Shown here: piece by piece, positions 25,580-38,700 of the stretch
Position numbering within the stretch: the first letter of the stretch is position 1
How the letters are laid out: each line of letters starts with the position of its first letter
Source: Trichoplax adhaerens
Taxonomy: Eukaryota; Placozoa; Uniplacotomia; Trichoplacea; Trichoplacidae
Reading direction: 5' to 3'
Assembly: GCF_000150275.1 (NCBI RefSeq)
Contig: NW_002060980.1
Span: forward strand, 158,962-222,961
Length of the DNA stretch: 64,000 bases
Translations under genes and position numbers: made by a program
The notes under the pieces: generated by a model
What the model saw: only the letters and a program-made list of their open reading frames with translations
Told to the model about the DNA's origin: nothing
Database searches by the model: none

Positions 25580-26700
25580 TGAAAGATTTGATTTCAATGG
25601 TGCTTAGATTCAGCCCTTTAAAAAATGATATTAATGGAATATAGCCGGATAACGTCATGACGGCTTTGATTTCGATGATGTTTAGTTTCAGCTCTTTGAA
25701 AAAATCATATCATTCCGTCATTTTTTAACCTATTCTAGTCAGATAGTTCATTGAATACTTTGACTTCAAGGATGCTAAGTTGCAACCCTATTAGAAAAAT
25801 TACATAATCCTTTTCAGTTACCATACTTCTTAATGTAATACTTGTATAGTCCGATAACGTAATGAATGCTTACTTTTAGTCCCTAGAAGAAATCATAACA
25901 TTCCTTCATTTACTAATCAAATAGAGTAGGATATAGAAGTCAATGCTTTGATTTCAATGGTGCTTATTTTTAGCTCTTCGAAAAATCACATAATCCCCTT
26001 CATTGACTCTAATTCTTATTGCAATGCCGTTGGATAACGCAATAAATGCTTAATTTACCGTCATTCTTAGCCGATGAGAATTATGGTCAGATAACGTATT
26101 GAATACTTTAACTTTCAACCATGCTAAGCTGCAGCCCATATGGAAAATTATAGTACATAATTCCTTTCACTTAATATAATTCTTAAATGTAAATATAGTC
26201 GAATAGCGCAATAAATCATTTTGATTGTAATGATGCTTAGTTTCAGGCCTTTATAAAAATCATATCATTCCTTCATTGGCCATTATTCTTATGGAATATG
26301 GCAGGATAGCATAATGATCAGTGGATCCTTTAATTTCAATAACATTTATTTTCAGCTCTTTGAAAAACCACATAATCCCTTTCATTTATTGTAATTTTTA
26401 ATGTACTGTAATAGTGTAGGATAACGCAATAAATGCTTAGATTTCAATGGTGCTCAGTTTCAGCCTTTTGAAAAAAATCATATTATTTTTTCTATTTACT
26501 ATAATTGTTAATCTGGAATGATCAGATACTGTAATAAGTATGTTAGCTTCAATTATTGCTCACTTTTAGCCCTGTGAAAATCATACTATCCCTTCTATTG
26601 ACCATAATTTTAGTTTAAAGAGTCAGACAGAGCGAACAAGGCTTTCCTTTAAAATTACGCTAATCCCTCACTTGTTAGCTTCGGCTCTTGGAAAACTTAC
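25580..26700 (+). repeat. Diverged tandem repeat, about 10-11 units of ~105 bp
   Basis: Units recur with a shared order of landmarks: GCTTTGATTTCAATGGTGCT, then TTAGTTTCAGCTCTTTGAAA, then ATCATATCATTCCTTCATT, then GGATAACGCAATAAAT. Recognisable starts are near 25587, 25663, 25757, 25945, 26105, 26217, 26325, 26437 and 26542, with some shortened units (for example near 25867 and 26048). The sequence is heavily mutated, so it is an old minisatellite or satellite. It has no coding content. Confidence 0.75.
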
Positions 26701-27839
26701 CTACCCAGTAATGTGCTTATTGACTGCCATTCCTAATCGAATGGGGTTAGATAGCACAACGAATCAATTTCATATAGATTTACCTTCTCTTGCACTAAAT
26801 TGGAGAGTAGAGTAGAAATAGCCTCTTGCTGATAAATATGGTGATATGCGACTGCATAGTCAGTAGGATTACTTTACTACTGGACTGACGTAAATCCATG
26901 TGCTCATAGCAGACAGATAATATCATACATCTTGGCATTTCGTTCTGCGATACAACTACGACATTTCTATAATCCATTTGAATCAAGAAACAATAATCAT
27001 TGGTATACCAATAAAACTACCACGATGAACAATCCAAGATACTCGATGATGTATGTGCACCGTGAAAGCAGCAGCAATAACCCGCTTCAAGGTAGGACCA
27101 CGGTAGAGCATGGAAAGCTAGAATTTTTTCTTGGTCGATGGTTCGATTGAATAGAGTGTAGTCGTAGATAGCTAGCATCGAAGTCTACCACGGAATAGAA
27201 ATATCACCGATTCAATGATGAATTACATATCATATCGCCTGTCATTAATGGGGTTGAGTTTTATTATGTCGATGCAAATAATTTGGAATCTGTATTAACT
27301 TGAGAAAACTCAACCACTTTTTAGCTCGTCCAGCCTTAATTTTGACACGTGCTTTCCTTATATCGATTCAGAGCAAGGCTGATTAGTTCCAACATAGACT
27401 AAAAATACCGGTGTTTTAGTAGCTCATGGTTGCGATAAAAAGGAAAAGAATTTTGTAAATTATTGTTGTGCCTATGGCATAGATAAATATTAATTATTTC
27501 ATTCTAAGCTAGGCCTATTTTCTACACATATTTGTTTAAATGAAGGAAGTTGTTGTAGTCGTGAAAATAATATCGTTAGCTATAATCAACAAATACTACT
27601 AGTAACAGTATTGACCGTACTTTATTCATCAATAACATGCTTAGCACTATATAGATCTGTCGCAACTATTTGTTGTTGAGCAAACATACCATCATCCGGC
27701 CCTTGTATATTTTACCTAAATTAGACCCCGTGGATATCGACTGGTTAAGCTATCGATTGCAAGATAGCAAGCATAGCGAATGAGATGATGACCTATGCGT
27801 ATATTTGCATCAATGCTAGTTGCTATTTTGACATGTTAA

Positions 27840-28987
27840 TTCGAAGTTATCAGACCAGTTTGTATGGGAGATTGTAGGGAGTTGGCATACGTTAGATTCC
27901 TATCCTTGCCAAATCTTAGGTAAAGTAAAATGGGATTTATACACGTATATACCTCATGCTTTATAGTGAAAGAGATGACTTAAATTGAAAGATTCAAATA
28001 AAGAAGCGCTCGGTATGAAATGATGGAAAAACTTTCACCCTGACATTCTTCATGGTAACTTGGATAACTGAACAAAATATGCATTGCTATTCTTTGTTGA
28101 AAATCAATATTTTTTAAATTGAAAAATTTTATTACTGTATTAGTATTATACTATTGTACTTTGTAGGAAAATAATTTTCACTGACATTAGTAAGAGTGCA
28201 ATCATTCAATAAACAGAGTAGAATCTTTTTATTAAAATTAGAAATGGCATGATCATTGACCTAAGAAATTATAAAATATTTTACCTTATATTATAATCTT
28301 GAATGATTAGGAAAAAGATCGCAGTAAATATTCATAACAGCTTTTTTAAGCGATAAGTCGGTGTTTATAGTCGGTATGATTGGGATTAATATCGTGGTTA
28401 TTGAGTCTAATTTGCAATGGAATAGTACTATGAAAGAAATACTTTTTCGATTTTCATTAATGATAATTTCGATTTCGTTGTATCACAATTTAATAATAAT
28501 ATAAGCATTCTATTGAAAAATCGTCCAGAAATAAAGTTATTCGGTGAAATACATAATAATACGTTTATAAATCATAATCAATTAGAATGCTTATTGCTAA
28601 GATTAGTGCATGCCGTACATCGCTGAATTTCGAAAGTAGCAAGAAATTATACATGTACAATTTTTTATGATATTGTTACTGTAGATTTATTGCTTTGATA
28701 TTCTATATTAACTATAAGATTCATTGTGTAATACTAATACATAAATTCTTAAAATTGTTCTAGATGGCGGTTACTAACATTTATCTGCCTTAGTGACAAG
28801 CAACATTGCAGCCTACATTAGATGGTCGTCATCAAAATCTCGTCGCGAAGTAAAAACCATATCTACTCCACACCCTGAATCTAAGTCGCTACCATTTGGT
28901 GTAGTAATCGCATTCATTAGCGTAGGAGCAGCTATAGCATGTACCTTAGCAATTGGAAACGACTATTACGCATACTCAATTAATTAA
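27840..28987 (+). pseudogene. DUF4735-family pseudogene, copy 5 (scrambled remnant)
   Basis: Three fragments are recognisable. First, 27850-27919 encodes SDQFVWEIVGSW...PCQILG, equal to the 3' end of exon 3, with the donor GTAAAG intact. Second, about 28541-28623 encodes a piece like the 5' half of exon 3 (INHNQLECLLLRLVHAVHR, compare HNQLDRVTKLYDRF of copy 4) followed by TGA. Third, 28764-28987 equals the last exon after an intact TCTAG acceptor, with DGGY, a stop TAA at 28775-28777, then a readable stalk and a weak membrane segment. The two halves of exon 3 are in reversed order, exon 4 with its CGG core is missing, and the Cys of DGC is Gly. A signal-peptide-like stretch (28432-28500) precedes the second fragment. 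The copy is dead and rearranged; it could also be two overlapping remnants. Confidence 0.65.
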
Positions 28988-29728
28988 AGAGCCCAGAATG
29001 GAGTGGTTACTATCCCATAAAACCTACTGAAGATCAATAATATTGTTGTTGTGAAAAGTTATTTTCGATCTGATATACTAAATTTACTCACGTATTGATA
29101 ATGCTATGTTGTATTTTAATGTTTAAATTATCTAAAGCTAAATATATATATATGTAAATTCGGGTACTAGATACCAATACTGTATTAGGTGTAAAGAGGA
29201 ATATTAAATTATGGTGTAGTCATAATTTGATTTATTCTTTCTATATAAATGACGGAGTATCAAGAATATGCTACGTTCTTACAGTATATTATAACATTGC
29301 AATATCTGATGTGCCATGATAAGAAAAATAGTTAGTCATTAATGTAATTCTTTACACAGGAAATTTTTATTCACAGGTATAAACTTTTACACCGTAGTCA
29401 ATGAATGAATAGTAGTAGTAGTAGTGTGATTTTGTTGCCGCAAGGATTGTACACCATCGTTACTTCAAAGGTTCACTACGAGTAGTGTTGTCTAAATATG
29501 TACCAAATATATATGGCATATAGATAAACAACAGGGCATAAACTTCATCAAATTGCCCTAATAGCAACCTCAAACAACAATCAATATACATAAAAAGTTA
29601 AGCTTTACACCCGATGCTACATATACAAATATACTTTAACATCGCGAGTTGACGAAAATTGCACTTAGTAATATACGTAATCGAAGAGCATCATCCTATA
29701 ATGTGCTCAACTTATTCTTAATACTGAA
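28988..29728. other. Intergenic between pseudogene and the 3' end of ATM
   Basis: No gene seen. It should contain the ATM 3' untranslated region at its right end. A short (AGT)n microsatellite lies at about 29409-29425. Confidence 0.45.
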
Positions 29729-32700
29729 CTAAACCCACGCTTGCCAACCGTGAAATAATTTTGATAAATTTTTAGGTTCTCTCGCTTCATGAATTAGATG
29801 ATTAACTTGCCCGCTAATACTTAATACGATACCATTTTCTGTACCGTTTAATTTTTGTCTAACGCGTAAAAGTGCTCGTTCAGCCATTTTATTTCCAGAA
29901 GATTTATCTTGGGTAGTTTTATCTCCACGTTTATAATAATCAAGTAATTCTTCATCACCAGAAGGCGTGCCAGACGAATCTTCATTGCCAGTGTTCTCCG
30001 TCGATCCATGATCTTTGCTACGCCGGCGTTGTAGCGCAATTGCTTTCAATGGACTAATATTCCAAGCGTATAGAGGATCATATAGCAAAACTTCTAAAAT
30101 AGTTAGTAAGGAATCTTGGGAATGACGCATAACTGCCATTGTCTTTTCACAGCATCGACGAAATACACCTTCAACTCCAGTTATACCCATACCATCTACT
30201 ATATCTCGAGTTAAACGAAATGGGACAGTCTCCGGTGTAGGTAGTACACGTCCTTGCTCGAATGCAATACCAAAATCAATGTGAATTAACTCTGCTGTAG
30301 TTCGGTCGACCAGGATATTTTGTACATGGCGATCACCAAGCCCGACAACGTAACCAACAATTGAAGATGCTGCTACACTTCTTGTATAGGCTAAACGCCT
30401 TTCAAACCATTCAACAGGATTTAAAAAGTTTTCGAAAAAGAAGTGACGAAATACCGGATGAAAATGATCGGTAATTTCATGATAAGAATGAAGTTTATTT
30501 GTTGAATTTGCAAGCTTTCTCTTACAATCCATCGAAGCCCAATCCTTTGGGTTATAACGCTTATGTGCACCATGAAGTTTAATATCAGATCCACCTAACA
30601 AATATTGACCTATAGGTTGAGTATTTTCACACCATTCAACGATACCAGAACGTTGAGATAATGGAATTACCTACAGTATTAAAAATTTTTTAAATTACTT
30701 TCCATATTTTATGAATGTACTACGAGCGTATTACGCCCATAAAGGAAAACAATAAAAATTGACATCATTTGAGTTTATGTGAGAAATATAAGAAAGGTTA
30801 TCCGAAATATTTTTTCAACAATATGTGCACTAATAACGTACAATTCCTACTCTGTTTCATTTTTGTGAACATCTTAAATTCATTACTATGACCCTATGAG
30901 CCATAATGCTGTTATCAACTACTGGCATGTCAAAATTAGCATGGTGACTAAGATGTGGTTTTTACATATTGTGCTCTAATGACTGTAGTTGCAATTAGAT
31001 TAATTACATCAAATGAATTAAAATGTACTGCTTAAAATATTAGTGCAACTAAGTTCAACGGCAAGAGTACTACTGTACTCTGATATAGAATAGATAGCAA
31101 TATTGCGATAATCTAATGCATTTAACTTACTTTATACGTTCTTATTCGGAGCTTACGCTTCGACGCTTCGACGTCACTTGATAGTAAGATATTAACTAAA
31201 CAAAACACTTGCTGCATAACAGCATCCTGTCGTAAATCATCTTTGCCTTTGACTAATTGTTGTCTTGTTACTCCATCTGTACCAATACAACTTATTATCT
31301 TTGGTAAGTTAATGCCACCAACCAGGCGAAAATGGCTCTCAATTTGTTCAATGTAAATGACATTTTCATATTCACATGTAGGGTCAATTTTGATATCACA
31401 GGTTAACATTGGCGCTTGGTGACTAGCATTAATTTTAAGTAATGCTAAATCAGATGGAATTGGAACTGATGTCCGCATATACCTATATTGATGAGGTACT
31501 TCAGAATATGCTAGTTCAATGTATGCGTTGCAAAGTCCTTCTAACGTATCAATTAAGTTTCCAATTTTACTAAAACTCAATCTAGCAATCATATTCCTAG
31601 CAGCATCGGTCAGTTTTTGATCAACTAGTAAGCTATCGCGTTTATTAGTATTTGACCGTGCTTTAAGACTTTCGCTTGAATTTTTACTCAAGCTGTCGCC
31701 TATATAAGTAAAATCTTTTTTTGCGTTGCTTAGTGCTAATATCACTGGTAAAGTATGAAACGGGTGTTCTTGCGCAGTGCGAAAGATAATTTGATTAAGG
31801 CTATCAGTAAATAGTTTTTCTGCCGTAGAACTACCCATTCTAGCTGCTAGTTGATACATTAATGGAAGAAATTTCTTTGATTGTATTTTTAGTTGTTCTT
31901 GACCAATAATTTCGTTGATATTGTGGTACTGCCAGTTTTCAAACCATAATGAGCATAAGCGAAATACACGCACATCATGATCGTCACCAAATTGTAAGCA
32001 ATGAATGTAATTAGTAATTGCAAGTTTTAGAAATTTGATTTTGTCATCAAGCAATTGCTTCTCTTCCGATTCGTCAATTCTACTTTGTATTTCTAACAAT
32101 TTCTTATATCGTCTAGCATTATCTTGTGTATTAACGCTCTTTGTGCCTTTTAGTAATTCTAAATCAGATTTGGATTGGCGAATCAAGTGCTTTTTTTCTT
32201 CAAATTCATTCGATTTTAAATAAGTTACAATTTTTTGATATTGTGCATCAGCATAACAACCTAGCGATAAAAATGCATCAATAGAAATACTTTGCATTTC
32301 TTCGATACTATTTTGTAATAGCTGTATTGATTTACTTAAGTAATTTTCAATAATATTGTTTGGATTTTCGGAATAACTGTCTCCCAGCCATTTGCCGTAC
32401 AGACCTAATGCACGACAATACAATGCTTTAACATTGTTGTCATTATAACCATTTGATTTCTGTTGCCGTTCTATATCACTAATTAAACTCTGTATAATGC
32501 ATTTACAAACATCTTGTTCACCTTTAGCCCAAAATAACTGTGATTCTTCCAATTGGCAATGCCAATTACTGCAGATATCTACTTTATCTTGGTTGTACTT
32601 AATGAGTAATTGCTTCCAACGAAATAAGACATTTTCTGCTAACTGATATCGACCAGCTTGTCGCGCCAACTTTGCATACATTTGTAGGTGTTTGGTTAGA

Positions 32701-35700
32701 GCGTTTAATATCGGCGCTACTTCAACTTTATATTGAGGATTACTGATATTGTATTGTGGATAGTTAGATGCAAGTATTAAATTTAGCGAAGTACAACGAA
32801 GTGTAATGATTGGCTCTATTAAACTGAAGTCGCTTTTAAGGTTATGAGTCGATAATCTTTGATCCCATTCCTTAAACAAATCAGCTAAGTCTAATCCGTC
32901 AAATATGTAACGGCCAAATTCTTCCAACTCTAGTAGCTGTTGTAATTTCATCATTGAATCATACATTCGAGTAATACTTTCTAAACTGTTTTCACTAATT
33001 TCCTTCATAATACCTGATCTTGATTTCTTTATTAAAGTGGTTAATGTTAATTCATCTTTATCATCAATAGCACGGATAGACTTATACAAGTTACAGTGGA
33101 AACCGTCGGTTGGAATTAATTTTTGAGTATCTAATGAAATTTCAGTCCAACAAGTTGAACGCCAAGCATTTTCATATAGATATTCAGAAACTTCTGAAGA
33201 TTTATCCGGGTACCTAGTTAATAATGTAGTCAAGCACATTTCCATGGAATGGTATAGCCCTGCGTTTCTCATAGAATCAATTAATGTTAAGTCATGTAAT
33301 TCATTCGATGGCCTTGCTGCTGAAGGATATTTAATCGCATATTGTGATTGAATATCGTATACACTTAATGCTTGATTCCACTTGTCTTCATGTCGATACA
33401 TTTCTACTCTACCAGCTAACGATGCTAGATGTTGTGATTCAATGCCGTAAACATAATCGGGCTCACCAATATTGCTATAGGCTTTCGTAAGTAAAGAATG
33501 ATAATTTGTTTCATCCAATTCTTCATCCTCATCCCTATTGGTAAAATCGATTAGTTGAGCTAGAAATTTTATAATTTATCTCAGTAAACCATTCTTGACT
33601 GTTGCTATTATGTACAAAGCTAGTAATGATTGACAGACGTACAACATACTATAACAGTATATTATAGTATGTCACTTACAATTCTTGACGATAATTGTGC
33701 CATATTTCAATGTATAAAAGAGAAGTATAATAAGCATCGCAACTTTGTGCGACACGAGCTAAATCGAGAAAATTTAAATCTAACCAAAAGTTATTTCCCC
33801 ATGGAGTTTTCGATCTAAAGTAGTAGCAAAATAAGACATTAGTTTCTAGGCTTAAACTTGGTTAGATAACCAGTGTTGCGAACAATGCACAAAGCTTTGA
33901 ATCATCATGAAAAGAGTATATTGAAACAGCGATTACAATATGTTCTTACCCAGGTTTTTCTTGCGTTCGTAGGTAATTGATCATATCTAAGATTGCTTTG
34001 TAGGATTCCTTGTTAGAATTACTCACTACTTTTGTACTATCGCTCTGTGAATTTTTGACGACATTATAGTCGTTACTAACACCTTTAACATTAGCTTTAG
34101 ATAAAAATGTTTGCAAGGAATGTGAGAAAATAGCTCGTGCGTCATGACCAAAGGATGAAACAATATCTTTAACTAAATATGGAAAGCTAAATTCAGCAAA
34201 TTCTGCCTATTTACAAAATAAAATTAAGAACGAAGGGGAGAGCATAAGGATAACACACTTGCGATATATTGGAGGAGATATATGTTAGCACTCACTTCGA
34301 GAGCATAAAGGGAACCCAAACGTTGTAAGATAGCATCTTGAGCACAACTTGCTAGCTCACTTGTCAACTGTACAATCCATTCAGAATGAGGGATGGACAG
34401 TTTAGAGTCAAAAAAACGACGAACAACCCGATTCAGAGCACTTAATTGATAGTCACTATTAGGGCTATCTATTGAAGTACTTGGTGCAAGCTAGGTATCA
34501 CAAGCAAGAAAGGAATTAAGAGTGCATCAATAACTGTCATAGCTCTAGTTCATCATTATTTTAATACAGCCAATTGTAAATATGCCACTACGTGTCAATC
34601 TTTACTAATTACTAGCTGATATCCTGCAGTATATGCCGCTAAATACTCCAAGCTGCTATTACATACCATATCAGTAAACGGCGTTAAATACAAATTTAAC
34701 CCGTAATGATGAAGCCGACTAGATACAAGAAGCTCTTTACATTTTGGTAAGGATAAAATTGATTTCAAACATTTCGATGCCGCTTGGACGATCTTAACAC
34801 TAACGTAAATAAATTGTTTAGTATAAATATGTTGATAGACAGTATTCGAAAAAATCAATGTAATTTCACGTACTCGTGATTTATAAGAAAATTGGATAAG
34901 TAATTTAATAACATAACAGTTCGCTTTTCTTCATCGTGAGATGAATTAACTTCCAGTTCATAAGACTCTATTTCGAAAACAGATATCGAGATGATGATAT
35001 CTACATCCTTTCAAATGTTTTTAGAAGTATATCAGAAGCATTGATATGATCTAATTTCAATAACTTACTTTTACATGAATTTAAGGCAACAGGATTTAAG
35101 CTGACTGCACCTAACTCTCCCAAACATCGACTAGCCTCTTCCTGGATCTGACAGCTAATGTCAGATACATTGGTCGAGAAGAGATTTGTCATTTCTGAAC
35201 TTCGATTAAGTTGTAGTAGCTTGTGAATTACTTTGGCTAACAGTTGATCTGTTATTAAAGAAGTCAGTCATGATATGGTACGATTAAGAAATAATGTAAC
35301 ATAATCTGTACATCATTATCCATTGATTTAACAATACGAGCGCATTTAGTATAATATGCATTCAGATTAAATTAACTTGAAAAGATATTAAGGAAGCAAA
35401 TCAACTTATCTGACCGTATTCAGGACTGTCTAACTTGACAAAATCGTTCCTGGATCTTTCTAATAATTTCTTAATAAAGCGAATTCCATCAAGTCGATAT
35501 GCAGAGGAGGTATAACTGCTGCCGTCCGCTAAAGATTCAAGTTCCTTACAGTAAAAGATCACCAATAACTTTAATAACTCCGCTCCATTTAAAATATGGT
35601 GATAATTACGTATTACATAATTACAGGAAACTCTGGAAGATAACTTAATCGGGTAATACCTACCTGTAATAATGATACAGATTCACGTTTATCTTTTTGT

Positions 35701-38700
35701 ATGTTAATTAGTTCTGTAAACGAAGATAGTTTAGGCAAAAGATCCAGTGATTTCAACGCTTCTATATATTCACATGGCCTTTCATTATCGCTAATCAGGT
35801 AGTTGATCATTCCTTTTGCCTTTAGTAGATAAACAGATTGAAGGTATTAAGTCGATGTTAAATAGTACAAACTTATTAAAATATTACATTTTTTCCAACT
35901 GCATCCTGGCGCTCAGCTATTGGTACCAATGTAGTAATAACCACTTGCAAATGCTGGCTAAATTCCTTCATTTGATTTAATTCGGTAGAATGATGACTTT
36001 TGTTAGCGACAGTGATCATTTTACTATTAGCAACATGAGTTTAATTAATTTTGTTAGTCGCTACCGTTGGTAACTTCTTTAATCCAGCTTCACACACAAG
36101 TTTTAACAGCTCTAAACATCCATTTATTATATCATCTTCGTATGCATTAATCACTAATGGGAACAGATATTAAACACCTAGCAGTTAAGTTAGAGGTAAC
36201 TGAAACCTTCGGATATGCAGCATTTAAAATTGTGACTCTAATTATTATTATAATATACCTTTGAGGTACGTAACTTACCTGCCTTCGTTGAGTTATTGCC
36301 AACATCAATTATTCTTTTTTTACAAGGTTTGCTCATGGTTCGCAATAAAGTAAATATAATATCTCTTAAAATGAAGGCTGCGTTATTTCTGAATCCATTT
36401 GGAAATTCTTTAAGTAACAGTTGTACAAACAGCCGATACATACACAGCTCTCTTCGTCGTTCATAGACAAAGTGTGCTTTATCCAAACGCATTGCTAGAG
36501 ATAATAGTACGCTTTGTATCCCATCCTTTAACAATTTAATTATCATATTACTTTCTAACAATCTTTCAACTATAGTTAATTATACATATACGCATGTATA
36601 TATGGGTGTACAGATGGCTCAATCTTATACTACAGTATTAATGAATAATCTGTTTGATTTATCTCTAAAGTTTGTTAGGTAATGATAATTTCAATATCAA
36701 TGCAATTAGTGACTTACTTTAGAATTTCCTAATAATGATACTAATATGGACTTGTCAGTTTTCCTCTTTAGCCAGTAGTTAACAATATAATCCAAGGTGT
36801 CTCTGATAGTGTAAGCAGTATAGTATGGAGGATTTGGTTCAGGATCGTCATCCCTAAAATAGAAAGAAAGAATTTAAATTCAATATTTGAATTATCACAA
36901 AATGTTACTTTATATAATTGTTTTTCATAAAGTAATGATAAAGAAAGAGACAATAGTATAAGCTTACAGCAAAGGATCAGCATACATGATTAATAAACTC
37001 AGTGATTCAAAAATAAAACAAAAATATAACGATTGAGAACTAAAATTACCAATAGGCAATAACCGTAATGTATTATGTTGGCGCTACCGAATTCATTAAA
37101 GCACTTTGTAAATAACTGTTGGTAGCTAATTTACACTTACTTTGTAAATCGGGCGGTGTCTGATGGTTCACTAGGAGTTTCATACAAACATGACAACAGA
37201 TTCACGACTATATCATCGATTTTTTGGCAGACAAGCTTACGAACAGTCTATAAGGAATATGTGAGCATAACGTAAGAATAATCTAAATTTGAACTATTTA
37301 TACGAGTAAAACGTAATAAATTAACCAGAGTATTTTTAAGGCTTTTAAAAACAGTCAAAGAAATTCGCTACTAATTTCCTGATACTAAAACCTACATCTT
37401 TACTAAGTAGCTGTTCTATAATATGGTAGCTAGTCAAGGCTTTCCTAGCTAAACTACTCTCGATTTCGGTCTTAGGTGTACTCTTTTCGTCGGAAATTCC
37501 CAAACTAGGAAAAATAGAAACCACGCAGTACGAAAAACAACGAGAAACAACTTCTTCAATATTTTGCCGAGCAATTTGGACGACCGTCTTTAATTGCGAA
37601 GAATCACCATTAGCTATTATCCTTGGAATAAGCTCTAATTGATATTCCCTATTGAATAATTCATATAATATGCATTTACCTTACTAGTAATTAGGAATTA
37701 GTATGCACTATTGATATACTCGACTAAAACTTGGCTCTTACTGTATAAATCTTTGCATGTCTAGTTCTTTGAGGCTCTGATCAGATAAGCCCAATAATTG
37801 AAATGGAAATTCTAATACTTTTAAGTTTTCCTTAAGCCATCGATGAATAATATATCCAAGATGTGGGCGTAGATAACGATCTACTCGTTCATAATTTAAT
37901 GACTGTGCAACACGTGTAAGGATCTATTTATAACATAATTACGATGTCATTAATTTTGACAAGCTCATTCTTGTGGTAATAGTGTTAATTACCATTACCT
38001 TATAAATGATGTCTAAGTAATGTTTACTGTTTTGTGCAATTCGAAAGATAAGAAACAGTGCTTTTTTTTCGCATACTGCAACATTAATAGCAATAGTAGC
38101 TAGGGTTGCTAACACACTGTGTGTTTTATTATTAGTTAAGTCATGATGAAGATCACCAGTATCACTATCTGAGCGATTAGATTCCTAGTCAATAAGTAAA
38201 TAGCGCAAATTAAAGCAAGGCCAAATCAAGAAACTAAGGCGCTCTACATAATAACTGACCTTGAAATTAATCAGCTCCAATATTGTCGCTTCGACTTCAT
38301 CGTATATTTTTTGTTGTTCTACCTTTGGCAATTGTGAACAAACTTCGGTCTTATTGTTTGACCTAAAACATTTTTCGAACTTGTACTTTGCAAAAACGGA
38401 CGCCAAAGATGTTGATACGAACATTCTGACTTCATGATCGTCGTCACCAAGTAAGGTTAAATACATTTCCTTGATCGATTTGTCTACATGTATTATACAA
38501 TTTATTAAATTTTTTGTACGAGTAATATTATAATGTATCGAAAAGTATTTATTTCATCGATATTTCGATATCACTAAAGGTATATAATTGTAGCAATAAT
38601 ATAACGGTGAATAAGGTATTTAGGATTGCCTTATTACCTGCTGCAGCAGCATCAGTAATTTGGTTGCAACACTGTGAGCTTGAATTAATCTATATTATAG

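Noticed and set aside
25580-26700. CRISPR-like array
   Set aside because: Units are contiguous, diverged and lack uniform spacers; the context is a eukaryotic genome.
26795-27150. Overlapping open frames on both strands (63 and 72 codons)
   Set aside because: No recognisable composition, splice signals or relation to neighbouring genes.
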